Shown here piece by piece: positions 26,688-34,748 of a stretch of 64,000 nt of DNA. The notes under the pieces are model-generated. The model was not told the origin of the DNA and did no database searches. It saw only the letters and a program-made list of their open reading frames with translations. Each line of letters starts with the position of its first letter. Position 1 is the first letter of the stretch. The stretch is from Maribacter luteus (lineage in GTDB: Bacteria > Bacteroidota > Bacteroidia > Flavobacteriales > Flavobacteriaceae): contig NZ_WKJH01000005.1 of assembly GCF_009674825.1 (NCBI RefSeq), positions 248,001 through 312,000 on the forward strand, read 5' to 3'. The position numbers and the translations under genes were made by a program.

Positions 26688-27881
26688 TTACCCTTCTAAT
26701 ATTGCGGCGATTCCAGGTAAGGTCTTACCCTCTAGGCTTTCTAGCATAGCGCCACCACCAGTGGATACGTAACTTACTTTATCCTGAAAACCGAATTGTT
26801 TAACGGCCGCAACGGAATCACCACCACCTACAAGTGAAAATGCCCCTTTTTGGGTTGCTTCATCTATAAAGTTGCCAACGCTTATCGTTCCTTTCGCAAA
26901 ACTTTCCATTTCAAAAACCCCAACAGGTCCGTTCCAAAGAATGGTTTTGCTCTTCAATATAACTTCCTTGAAAATTTCCAAGGTCTTAGGTCCGGCATCC
27001 AATCCTTGCCATCCATCAGGAATCTTATCTACATCGACTATTTGTGTATCGGCATCGTTACTAAAGTCATTGGCTGCAACAACATCTACTGGAATATGTA
27101 CTTGGACCCCTTTTGCTTTCGCTTGTTCCAATATGCTTAAAGCAAGGTCCATTTTATCATCCTCACAGATAGAATCCCCAATGGTACCTCCTTGTGCCTT
27201 AACGAAAGTATAGGTCATACCCCCACCAATGATCAAGTGGTCTACCTTGTCCAAAATATTTTCTATAATGGTGATTTTTGAAGAAACCTTTGCTCCACCT
27301 AAAATGGCCAAAACCGGTTTTTCCCCAGTTCGCATCACTTTTTCAATAGATTTTATTTCTTTAGCCAATAAATAGCCAAAACATTTTTGGCCTGGAAAGA
27401 ATTGGGCAACGATCGTAGTTGATGCATGGGCCCTATGAGCGGTACCGAAAGCGTCATTCACATAAATATCACCTAATTTGGAAAGCTTTTCCGCAAAGTC
27501 AACATCCCCAGAGGTTTCTTCATTGTAAAAACGTAAGTTTTCCAACAAAAGAACTTCACCCTCTTTTAATTCAGCAACGGCTTTTTCAGCCTCTTCACCT
27601 ACACAATCATCAACGAACTTAACCTGCACACCGATTATATCCGAAACCTTGGCGCAGATATGTTTTAGTGACATTGCATCGTTTCTTTGGCCTTTTGGTC
27701 TACCCAAATGGCTCATAAGCACAGCACTACCTCCATCTTCCAAGACTTTGATAATCGTTGGCTTTGCTGCTTCGATCCTATTGGTATCGGTTACATTGAA
27801 ATCCTCATCCAAGGGTACGTTGAAATCTACACGTATCAATGCTTTTTTCTTTTCAAAATTAAAATCGTCGATGGTCATCAT
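26688..27881 (-). CDS. pgk: phosphoglycerate kinase
   Basis: About 397 residues. It transfers phosphate from 1,3-bisphosphoglycerate to ADP in glycolysis. Visible motifs are [24 protein letters not shown] (~50-60), [31 protein letters not shown] and the C-terminal [13 protein letters not shown] plus [14 protein letters not shown] longer reading starts at 27920, but the -7 box at 27918-27925 overlaps that start, and family alignment favours the MMTIDDF or MTIDDF start (27881 or 27878). Confidence 0.95.
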   Translation of the reverse strand: MMTIDDFNFEKKKALIRVDFNVPLDEDFNVTDTNRIEAAKPTIIKVLEDGGSAVLMSHLGRPKGQRNDAMSLKHICAKVSDIIGVQVKFVDDCVGEEAEKAVAELKEGEVLLLENLRFYNEETSGDVDFAEKLSKLGDIYVNDAFGTAHRAHASTTIVAQFFPGQKCFGYLLAKEIKSIEKVMRTGEKPVLAILGGAKVSSKITIIENILDKVDHLIIGGGMTYTFVKAQGGTIGDSICEDDKMDLALSILEQAKAKGVQVHIPVDVVAANDFSNDADTQIVDVDKIPDGWQGLDAGPKTLEIFKEVILKSKTILWNGPVGVFEMESFAKGTISVGNFIDEATQKGAFSLVGGGDSVAAVKQFGFQDKVSYVSTGGGAMLESLEGKTLPGIAAILEG

Positions 27882-27917
27882 AGTAGTATGCTTTAGTAGT
27901 ATGCTTTTAACGAATGG

Positions 27918-27925
27918 CAAAGGTA
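27918..27925 (-). promoter_or_regulatory. -7 box of pgk
   Basis: TACCTTTG on the minus strand matches TAnnTTTG, giving a leader of about 30 bases. A duplicated AGTATGCTTT-type tract lies in the leader between the box and the ATG. Confidence 0.55.
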
Positions 27926-28006
27926 AAGATTTATAAGGTTCTTAAAAAAAATAGGACCCCATAATTTCACGTGTTTCGTTGCATTTATTTACTTAGGCAA
28001 AAGAAC

Positions 28007-28014
28007 TATCTTTG
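28007..28014 (+). promoter_or_regulatory. -7 box of the delta' gene
   Basis: TATCTTTG ends 4 bases before the ATG, predicting a leaderless transcript. Confidence 0.5.
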
Positions 28015-28018
28015 AACC

Positions 28019-29188
28019 ATGCTTTTCAAGGAAATTTTAGGACTTACACATATCAAAAAACACTTGGCAATGAGTGCCAACGCCGGTCGAATTCCCCACG
28101 CACAATTATTTGTGGGCCCTGAGGGTTCCGGCACCTTGCCAATGGCTTTGGCCTATGCGCAATATATAATCTGTGGCAACCAGGATGCAGAAAACAATGG
28201 GGAGAACCAGGCTTGTAACATTAAATGTGATTCTCTTTCGCACCCCGATATGCATTTTGCGTTTCCGGTAGCAAATTCGGATAAGGTAAAAAGCCATGCC
28301 GTTAGTAACCATTATATGGAAGAATGGCGGGAATTTGTGAAGGAACAACCCTATGGTAACCTTTTTGACTGGTATAGATTGATAGGGATAGAAAAAAAAC
28401 AAGGACAGATCGGGGTTGACGAGGCTTACGACATTGTTAAAAAATTATCATTGAAATCTTACGAAGGAGGCTACAAAGTGATGCTTATTTGGATGGCGGA
28501 AAAAATGAACACCGCTTCGGCCAATAAACTTTTAAAGCTTATTGAAGAACCTCCTGAAAAAACCGTTTTTCTTCTGGTCGCTCAAAATGAAGATCAGATC
28601 ATACAGACCATACGATCACGATGTCAGATTTTACAATTTCCTCCCTTGGCCGAAGAATCTATTGCCAAAGGTCTTGAGAACAAGGGGTTAGAGCGTGAAG
28701 AGGCACTTAGGTTGGCTTTAGAAGCAGATGGTAACTTTAACAAGGCCTTAGATTTAATGAACAAGGATTCAGAGGATCTTGTCTTTGAAAAATGGTTTGT
28801 ACAATGGGTACGCAGTGCATTCAAAGCCAGGGGCAACAAGACGGTTATACATGAATTGATCTTGTGGGCAGAAGAAGTGGCTAAGACCGGTAGGGAAACC
28901 CAAAAGAAATTTCTCCAATATTGTATCACGGTCATGCGCCAGGCCATGCTCATAAATTATAATGTAAAGGAATTGGCATTCATGCGCATGCACGTAGACG
29001 GATTTAAAATGGAGAAATTCGCTCCGTTCGTACATGAGAACAATATCCTAAATATCGTCTCTGAATTGGAAGATGCCATTTATCATATCGAGAGAAACGG
29101 TAATGCGAAAATCATCTTTACCGACCTATCCATTAAATTGACCCGTTTACTCCATACTAAAGAAACCCCTTTACAGAACCAACCTTAA
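28019..29188 (+). CDS. holB: DNA polymerase III delta' subunit
   Basis: A 389-residue AAA+ clamp-loader subunit. It starts FKEILGLTHIKKHL and PHAQLFVGPEGSG (a degenerate P-loop, normal for delta'), has the zinc-site region with Cys residues (QACNIKCDSLSHPD, ~65-78), KVMLIWMAEKMNTASANKLLKLIEEPP and TIRSRCQILQFPP (SRC motif, ~201-203). The C-terminal third is helical, the collar domain. It acts in loading the sliding clamp. Confidence 0.93.
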   Translation: MLFKEILGLTHIKKHLAMSANAGRIPHAQLFVGPEGSGTLPMALAYAQYIICGNQDAENNGENQACNIKCDSLSHPDMHFAFPVANSDKVKSHAVSNHYMEEWREFVKEQPYGNLFDWYRLIGIEKKQGQIGVDEAYDIVKKLSLKSYEGGYKVMLIWMAEKMNTASANKLLKLIEEPPEKTVFLLVAQNEDQIIQTIRSRCQILQFPPLAEESIAKGLENKGLEREEALRLALEADGNFNKALDLMNKDSEDLVFEKWFVQWVRSAFKARGNKTVIHELILWAEEVAKTGRETQKKFLQYCITVMRQAMLINYNVKELAFMRMHVDGFKMEKFAPFVHENNILNIVSELEDAIYHIERNGNAKIIFTDLSIKLTRLLHTKETPLQNQP

Positions 29189-29199
29189 ACCGTTTTTAT

Positions 29200-29598
29200 A
29201 TGGCAACCTTAATCACCCAAAGTACCGAACTTCTTCTTCTGTTTTTTTTGATAATCACCTTTATTCAAAGTGGATTGGATAAATTAATGGACTGGAACGG
29301 CAATCTATCTTGGTTAAAAGGTCATTTTGAGAAAACGCCCTTAAAAAATACTGTCCCGTTGTTATTGGGTATTATTTTGTTTTTGGAGATACTCGCAGGG
29401 ATTTTTTGCTGTATAGGGGTTTTTCAAATTATAAATAGCAGGGACAGTTCGTTTGCATTATATGGCGCCATACTATCATGTATAGTTTTGTTGATGTTGC
29501 TTTTTGGTCAACGAATTGCGAAGGACTATGAAGGAGCCAAAACCATTGCGGTCTATTTTATACCAGCTATTTTCCTGGTTTTCTTGCTTCAATCTTGA
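29200..29598 (+). CDS. DoxX-like small membrane protein
   Basis: A 132-residue protein with four predicted membrane helices. The start (FIQSGLDKLMDWNGNLSWLKGHF) and the third-helix pattern resemble the DoxX family, whose members are often linked to redox or membrane oxidation. No catalytic residues are identifiable. It lies 11 bases after holB and ends at a terminator shared with the next, convergent gene. Confidence 0.6.
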   Translation: MATLITQSTELLLLFFLIITFIQSGLDKLMDWNGNLSWLKGHFEKTPLKNTVPLLLGIILFLEILAGIFCCIGVFQIINSRDSSFALYGAILSCIVLLMLLFGQRIAKDYEGAKTIAVYFIPAIFLVFLLQS

Positions 29599-29606
29599 GC
29601 ATAAAA

Positions 29607-29632
29607 AAACCCCGACCAAATGGTCAGGGTTT
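29607..29632. terminator. bidirectional terminator between convergent genes
   Basis: AAACCC/GGGTTT plus GACC/GGTC form an interrupted stem with one mismatch and a 4-base loop (29607-29632). Confidence 0.75.
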
Positions 29633-29653
29633 CTTCATTAGACTTGAACAGTC

Positions 29654-30160
29654 CTATTTTTTATACTTGTCATTTAGGATCTTAGTGATTTCTTCCGTAA
29701 GATCATTTGCTTCTTTACCGTATAGCACACTGCCACCATCACCTCCTCCTAGAATATAGGAATAGGCATTAGCTTTACCATAGGCTTTGATTTCGTCTTT
29801 TACTTTGTTGACCAAACTGTCCATTTCGGTCTGACCCGCAATTTGTAGTTGCTGTTCCTCTTGTTGCAATTGTTGGCCGATAAACTGTCCCTTTTGCTGA
29901 AAAACCCCATACTCTTCCTGCGCTTTCTGCTGCGACATTTTCTGTGCTTTTACCTGGAAGGCCTGTGCCTCTAATTGAAAAGCTTGGGTTATACTATCTT
30001 TCTTTTTCCCGAAAGTTTCCAATTTGGTTTTGTATTTGGCTTCAACATCAGATCTTTCCTGATAATCCTCCATCAACTTTACGTTGTCTACAAATCCGAT
30101 TTTTTCTTGTTGACACGATACCATGACCAAAACAATAGCGGCCAATACTAATTTCTTCAT
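29654..30160 (-). CDS. OmpH/Skp-like lipoprotein
   Basis: A 168-residue protein with a lipobox VMVSC at ~16 followed by an OmpH-like fold: IGFVDNVKLMEDYQE, then a long Gln-rich coiled coil (~45-120) and the C-terminal AYSYILGGGDGGSVLYGKEANDLTEEI. Skp proteins hold unfolded outer-membrane proteins in the periplasm. Lipid anchoring differs from E. coli Skp, but such forms are common in Bacteroidetes. Confidence 0.8.
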   Translation of the reverse strand: MKKLVLAAIVLVMVSCQQEKIGFVDNVKLMEDYQERSDVEAKYKTKLETFGKKKDSITQAFQLEAQAFQVKAQKMSQQKAQEEYGVFQQKGQFIGQQLQQEEQQLQIAGQTEMDSLVNKVKDEIKAYGKANAYSYILGGGDGGSVLYGKEANDLTEEITKILNDKYKK

Positions 30161-30475
30161 TTCTTATGTTTTAAATTCCGTTTTTCAGAAAAACTTACTT
30201 TTTCGAATTGGGCAAAAATAGGAAAGCTTTTTAGAACTTTTACTTTTATTGCACTATTTATGTCTTGATGATAACTATGCCCGTCGGTTATAAAATGAAC
30301 CCTAAAAACCTGTTTTTATATGCTATAGACAATATCTATTCTGTTAATCTATTGCAATTAACAATATCTATTATATTTGGTGAAATACAAACTAATTTCA
30401 GGGTGTTTTTTAAAATCCGCAATACATATTACCCTTTAGAGATCGAAAAGTCGTTAGAGCGCCTTAAAATCGGTT
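30161..30475. other. intergenic region left of the methyltransferase gene
   Basis: About 315 AT-rich bases. An 84-codon plus-strand frame starts at 30265 and runs into the end of the methyltransferase gene, but its composition and lack of family features make it doubtful. Nothing else is recognised. Confidence 0.5.
30213..30220 (-). promoter_or_regulatory. -7 box of the OmpH-like gene
   Basis: TATTTTTG on the minus strand matches TAnnTTTG, about 52 bases before the ATG. No clear -33 box. Confidence 0.4.
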
Positions 30476-31303
30476 TTATGCTCTCTTTAGAATATAAATA
30501 TGGGAAGAATACTCTTTAGTGCGCCAACCTTTTAAATTAGACCACAAACCAACCGCAAAAGCCTTTACAAAATTAGTATGGCCCGACTTATATTTTTCGG
30601 ATAACAATGAAACGTAGAACGAGTCAAATACCATCGGTTTTATTTCCACCACTTTCATTCCCTGTGCGGCAAAAAGTTTTTCGATAGATGATTTTGAAAA
30701 ATGCCAAAGATGGCGAGGAACATCATAAGCTGCCCAAAACTCCTTATAATGCCCTGCATCGTATGATTTGAAATTCGGTACGGCCACCACAAGGGTTCCG
30801 TTGTCATTAAGTAATGAAACCAAATCTTTAATTTGTAATTCTAGATTTGGCAAATGTTCCAAAACATGCCATAAGGTAATTATCGAATATTTTTTGTTCT
30901 TTATGGATTGAAGGGTTTCATGTAGAATTATTCCTTTTGCATTAGCCCGATCCTTAGCTCCCCTATTCGGTTCAACGCCTTCAACTACCCAACTCCTATT
31001 TTTTGTTTCCAGGAGAAAATCACCTGTACCCGCCCCAACATCTAAAAGTGTTTTTTCACCTACCACATATTTTGAAATCAGTCGTTCTTTTTTTCTTAGA
31101 CTATATCTCTTTATGATTTGATATAGCTTATCGATTACAGTTTTGTTAGAATCTGTGTGGGAAATATAATCCTCACTAATGTAATATTTGTCTAGATCTT
31201 CAGGTTGTGGTCTCGTTGACAACATATCTAAAGAGGCATCAAATTCGAGTTCAAAACTTTCACCGGATACGGAATGATCCTTAATTTTTAAATACGGTTT
31301 CAT
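30476..31303 (-). CDS. class I SAM-dependent methyltransferase
   Basis: A 275-residue protein with a Rossmann methyltransferase core: LLDVGAGTGDFLLE (~89-102), VVEGVEPN, a post-II ITLWHVLEHLPN (~142-153) and GTLVVAVPNFKS (~170-181). The layout is that of UbiG/SAM-11 methyltransferases linked to lipid or polysaccharide genes; the substrate cannot be read. It overlaps the small lipoprotein gene upstream by 23 bases. Confidence 0.85.
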   Translation of the reverse strand: MKPYLKIKDHSVSGESFELEFDASLDMLSTRPQPEDLDKYYISEDYISHTDSNKTVIDKLYQIIKRYSLRKKERLISKYVVGEKTLLDVGAGTGDFLLETKNRSWVVEGVEPNRGAKDRANAKGIILHETLQSIKNKKYSIITLWHVLEHLPNLELQIKDLVSLLNDNGTLVVAVPNFKSYDAGHYKEFWAAYDVPRHLWHFSKSSIEKLFAAQGMKVVEIKPMVFDSFYVSLLSEKYKSGHTNFVKAFAVGLWSNLKGWRTKEYSSHIYILKRA

Positions 31304-31841
31304 TATAGTTGTGGGTAGAAATATATTCTTTTTTGAGAGCCCTAAGGTAGTTTAAAACTACTTCCCGTGAAAGTGAGCCTACCTTTAAGCAATCCTTTTC
31401 ATAGTCACTATATGCTTCTATAGCAATATACCAATGACCGTTTCTGGTTACACCGTTTTCATCATCTGAAAAAATAGGTTCCACATCTTCATTTCCTAGA
31501 GCGGCATTTACGAAAACATCAAGGACTGCAGGAAATAAATTAATGGTCTTATCAGGAATCTCTACCTCATAAAAAGAAAAGAAATATGTTTGAGTATTTA
31601 TTTCAAAAGGAACGTCATCGTAAACATTTTCATTATTCAGTTGAAATTTTATATTCACATAATCATAAAACCCATCTGCTTCTTTAGGGTCTTCAAAAAC
31701 GAACATTTCTCGTTTGGGCAAGCCTTTTTTAAAAGATTTCCCTTTCGTGATTTTATAATCATGGATATCGGGGGCAATTCGTAATGGTATGCAAGAGTTG
31801 AAAAGAAAAACAGCAACTACAGCCGATACAACAATTCTCAT
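31281..31841 (-). CDS. putative lipoprotein of unknown function
   Basis: About 186 residues from the ATG at 31841, which gives a clean signal peptide ending in a lipobox (LFNSC). A longer reading from 31883 would add 14 residues before the signal peptide. The mature part has no recognisable domain; it is mixed alpha/beta with an acidic middle (NEDVEPIFSDDENG). It probably sits on the inner face of the outer membrane and is cotranscribed with the downstream methyltransferase gene. Confidence 0.6.
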   Translation of the reverse strand: MRIVVSAVVAVFLFNSCIPLRIAPDIHDYKITKGKSFKKGLPKREMFVFEDPKEADGFYDYVNIKFQLNNENVYDDVPFEINTQTYFFSFYEVEIPDKTINLFPAVLDVFVNAALGNEDVEPIFSDDENGVTRNGHWYIAIEAYSDYEKDCLKVGSLSREVVLNYLRALKKEYISTHNYNETVFKN

Positions 31842-31952
31842 GAAAATATGGTTTGGATTATAACCTAACGCCACAACAATCAAGCCATTTTATAAAAAAT
31901 ATTAGGGGAAAATCAATACAATAGATTCTATAATGAAGCGGTTCGCGTATGA

Positions 31953-31968
31953 TGTTCCACGTGGAACA
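31953..31968. promoter_or_regulatory. parS-like centromere site
   Basis: A perfect 16-bp palindrome, TGTTCCACGTGGAACA. It matches the ParB-binding parS consensus (TGTTNCACGTGNAACA). It lies in the gap between the small lipoprotein gene and the 158-residue membrane protein gene. Confidence 0.82.
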
Positions 31969-31970
31969 AT

Positions 31971-32447
31971 TCAAATTTTTCCTTTAATTTCCACCCCAAG
32001 AAATTCAGACAACTCCATAGCCCTATCCTTGGCCAATTGATAAGAATTAGTTCTGAATAATGTAAAATGCGATACCCCTTTAAAAAATCGTACTACAAAA
32101 TCATCCCCGGAACGTTGTTTGCCCAAAGCAGCAACAGAACCCCATTCCGTACCTTGTTTATGTCGTGCAGAGAACACAATCAAATAATCTGGAAAGGAAA
32201 TCTTTAGCTTACTTTTAAAAATAGTAAAACCCAATAATCTATAGTGCTTATAATTTTTAAAATCCTGACGAATTTCAAATGAAATTGAATACCCCAACAG
32301 CACCATTGAAATAAACATTAACGCAAAACTTTGACTTAATGTACCTATGTCGTCAAAAGACATAAATAACCCAAGCAGTAGCGTTACAATTCCCAAAACA
32401 ACAATGGTCTGTGGTTTTTTTTGTTTGAAAAAAAGTGATCGTATCAT
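31971..32447 (-). CDS. small two-span membrane protein of unknown function
   Basis: A 158-residue protein with two N-terminal membrane spans (TIVVLGIVTLLLGLFMSF and SFALMFISMVLLGYSISF), followed by a soluble C-terminal part (~70-158) containing LKISFPDYLIVFSARHKQG. No family is recognised. It overlaps the mnmG stop by 4 bases. Confidence 0.6.
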   Translation of the reverse strand: MIRSLFFKQKKPQTIVVLGIVTLLLGLFMSFDDIGTLSQSFALMFISMVLLGYSISFEIRQDFKNYKHYRLLGFTIFKSKLKISFPDYLIVFSARHKQGTEWGSVAALGKQRSGDDFVVRFFKGVSHFTLFRTNSYQLAKDRAMELSEFLGVEIKGKI

Positions 32448-34312
32448 CGCCCCATATAAACCAAAAGGACACTTATATCGGAAGGTGAAACTCCGCTGAT
32501 TCGAGAAGCTTGTGAAATGGTTACCGGCTTAATGCGCTCTAATTTCTCGCGGGCTTCAAACGACAAGGATTTAAGTTTTGAATAGTCGAAATTTTCAGGG
32601 ATTTTGACATTTTCCAAACGGTGCAATTTATCGGCATTATTCTTCTCTTTTTCTATATAGCCCGCATATTTAATTTGGATTTCTGCTTGTTCCATTTCCT
32701 CACGACCTAAATTATTTTGTTCAACAAATTGGGCAACTGATGATAATTGTAACATGTGATCCATGGTTACCTTTGGCCTAGAAAAAGCTTTGAACATTTT
32801 ATCCGATTGCTTTACCAAAGCAGAATCAACACTATCCAATATAGGATTAATATCTTCTGGAAGTACACTCGTATTCTTGAAAAAAGAAACGAAATCAGCT
32901 GATTTTCTTTCCTTCTCTTCCATACGTTCCATCCTACTTTTATCTGCCAATCCAATCTCAAAACCTTTAGGAGTTAATCTCAAATCTGCATTATCTTGTC
33001 GTAAGAGCGTTCTGTATTCCGCCCTTGATGTGAACATGCGATAGGGTTCTTCCGTGCCTTTAGTAATCAGATCATCTATAAGAACCCCTATATACGCCTC
33101 ATCACGTTTTAAGATAAAAGGATCCTTGCCATTAATCTTTAAATGTGCATTTACACCAGCCATCAAACCTTGGGAAGCAGCCTCCTCATAACCAGTTGTG
33201 CCATTTATTTGACCGGCAAAATAAAGGTTTTCCACCAATTTTGTTTCTAAAGTATGCTTCAATTGGGTAGGTGGAAAATAATCATACTCTATAGCATATC
33301 CAGGTCTAAAGAACTTGACATTCTCGAATCCAACTACGGAACGTAAAGCTTTAAATTGCACGTCTTCAGGTAAGGAAGTAGAAAAGCCATTTACATAAAC
33401 CTCTACGGTATCCCACCCTTCCGGTTCAACAAATAATTGATGACTATCCTTATCCGCGAAACGATTTATTTTATCTTCTATTGATGGACAATATCGCGGA
33501 CCAATACTTTTAATCCTACCATTGAACATAGGGGATCTATCAAATCCCTCACGTAACAAATCATGTACTTGTTCACTGGTGTGACTCATATGACAATCCC
33601 TCTGTTTGGTAAGAACAGGCGTATCTAAATAAGAAAATTTTTCAGGAATTTTATCCCCAGGTTGAACGATCATTTTAGAATAATCCAATGAACGCCCATC
33701 AACCCTTGGTGGTGTCCCAGTTTTCATTCTACCACTTTCAAAACCCAAGGTGGTCAACTGTTCAGTAATCCCTGTTGCAGCTTTTTCACCTGCTCTTCCC
33801 CCACCAAATTGTTTATCTCCAATATGTATTAAACCGTTTAAAAAAGTTCCATTGGTCAATACAACTGATTTTGCTTTGATTTCGATTCCAAGGGAAGTCT
33901 TTACACCGACTACTTTATGATTTTGTATAATTAAACCACTGATCATTTCCTGGTAGAAATCAACATTAGATGTTCTTTCCAATGCCAATCTCCATTCTTC
34001 AGCAAAACGCATTCTATCACTTTGCGCCCTAGGACTCCACATCGCCGGTCCTTTGGATTTGTTCAACATCTTAAATTGAATGGCAGATTTGTCGGTTATG
34101 ATACCTGAATAACCGCCAAGCGCATCGATCTCCCTTACAATTTGTCCTTTTGCTATACCGCCCATAGCAGGATTACAACTCATTTGCCCAATAGTTTGCA
34201 AATTCATTGTTGCCAGTAGGGTTTTTGAACCCATATTAGCAGCTGCAGCCGCAGCTTCTGCCCCGGCATGACCACCACCTACAACAATAACATCGTATAC
34301 TTCTCCAAACAT
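32444..34312 (-). CDS. mnmG: tRNA uridine-5-carboxymethylaminomethyl modification enzyme MnmG (GidA)
   Basis: A 622-residue FAD protein that, with MnmE, modifies the wobble U of some tRNAs. It shows the FAD motif DVIVVGGGHAGAEAAAAAA (~6-24), QMSCNPAMGGIAKGQIVREIDALGG, MKTGTPPRVDGRSLD, RYCPSIEDKI, PGYAIEYDYFPPTQL and the C-terminal RISGVSPSDISVLLVY. The length is normal. It starts 4 bases after ybeY and lies between the two parS-like sites. Confidence 0.96.
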   Translation of the reverse strand: MFGEVYDVIVVGGGHAGAEAAAAAANMGSKTLLATMNLQTIGQMSCNPAMGGIAKGQIVREIDALGGYSGIITDKSAIQFKMLNKSKGPAMWSPRAQSDRMRFAEEWRLALERTSNVDFYQEMISGLIIQNHKVVGVKTSLGIEIKAKSVVLTNGTFLNGLIHIGDKQFGGGRAGEKAATGITEQLTTLGFESGRMKTGTPPRVDGRSLDYSKMIVQPGDKIPEKFSYLDTPVLTKQRDCHMSHTSEQVHDLLREGFDRSPMFNGRIKSIGPRYCPSIEDKINRFADKDSHQLFVEPEGWDTVEVYVNGFSTSLPEDVQFKALRSVVGFENVKFFRPGYAIEYDYFPPTQLKHTLETKLVENLYFAGQINGTTGYEEAASQGLMAGVNAHLKINGKDPFILKRDEAYIGVLIDDLITKGTEEPYRMFTSRAEYRTLLRQDNADLRLTPKGFEIGLADKSRMERMEEKERKSADFVSFFKNTSVLPEDINPILDSVDSALVKQSDKMFKAFSRPKVTMDHMLQLSSVAQFVEQNNLGREEMEQAEIQIKYAGYIEKEKNNADKLHRLENVKIPENFDYSKLKSLSFEAREKLERIKPVTISQASRISGVSPSDISVLLVYMGR

Positions 34313-34316
34313 AATT

Positions 34317-34748
34317 CTATAATTGTTCCACGTGGAACATTTTAATTTTTTCTTCTTCCTTTTCTCTCATCACCAAAACCTCCTCCTGTGTTTTATCATT
34401 ATAATCCATCAGATGCAAAATGCCATGAGACATAACCCGTAAAAGTTCATTGTCGAAATCTTTCTTAAACTTACCTGCATTCTCCCTAACCCTTTCAATG
34501 GATATAAAAATATCCCCATTAAGAACATTACTCTCGGTATAATCAAAAGTTATAATATCAGTAAATGTATCATGATATAAGTACTTCTTGTTGATTTCCA
34601 GTAAATAGGTATCATCACAAAAAATATAATTTAAATCACCCAACACGAAACCTTCTGAAACTAAAACCCTATTTAACCAATGGATATAATATTCTTCTTT
34701 ATCCAATCCAAAATCAAGTTCATAAAAAAATTCAATCATTCCGTTCAA
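34317..34748 (-). CDS. ybeY: endoribonuclease/rRNA maturation factor YbeY
   Basis: A 143-residue zinc protein acting in 16S rRNA 3' processing. Visible: FCDDTYLLEINKKYLYHDTFTDIITFDY (~43-70 region) and the zinc motif RVMSHGILHLMDYND (~104-118). The usual third ligand His at the end of the motif is Asp here, a change common in Bacteroidetes members. The last codons (MFHVEQL) are made of the parS-like palindrome. It overlaps the DUF4175 gene by 17 bases. Confidence 0.92.
   Translation of the reverse strand: MNGMIEFFYELDFGLDKEEYYIHWLNRVLVSEGFVLGDLNYIFCDDTYLLEINKKYLYHDTFTDIITFDYTESNVLNGDIFISIERVRENAGKFKKDFDNELLRVMSHGILHLMDYNDKTQEEVLVMREKEEEKIKMFHVEQL
34324..34339. promoter_or_regulatory. parS-like site inside the ybeY 3' end
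   Basis: A second perfect TGTTCCACGTGGAACA, here translated as FHVEQ at the YbeY C-terminus. It lies 2371 bases from the first copy. The coding overlap probably explains the conserved FHVEQ tail seen in several Bacteroidetes proteins near the origin. Confidence 0.82.

Noticed and set aside
27966-27977. CACGTG core resembling a third parS
   Set aside because: The half-sites do not match: the right arm reads GTGTTTC rather than GTGGAAC or GTGAAAC.
30265-30519. Plus-strand 84-codon frame
   Set aside because: It overlaps the 3' end of the methyltransferase gene on the other strand, has no ribosome site or promoter that I can see and no recognisable motif.
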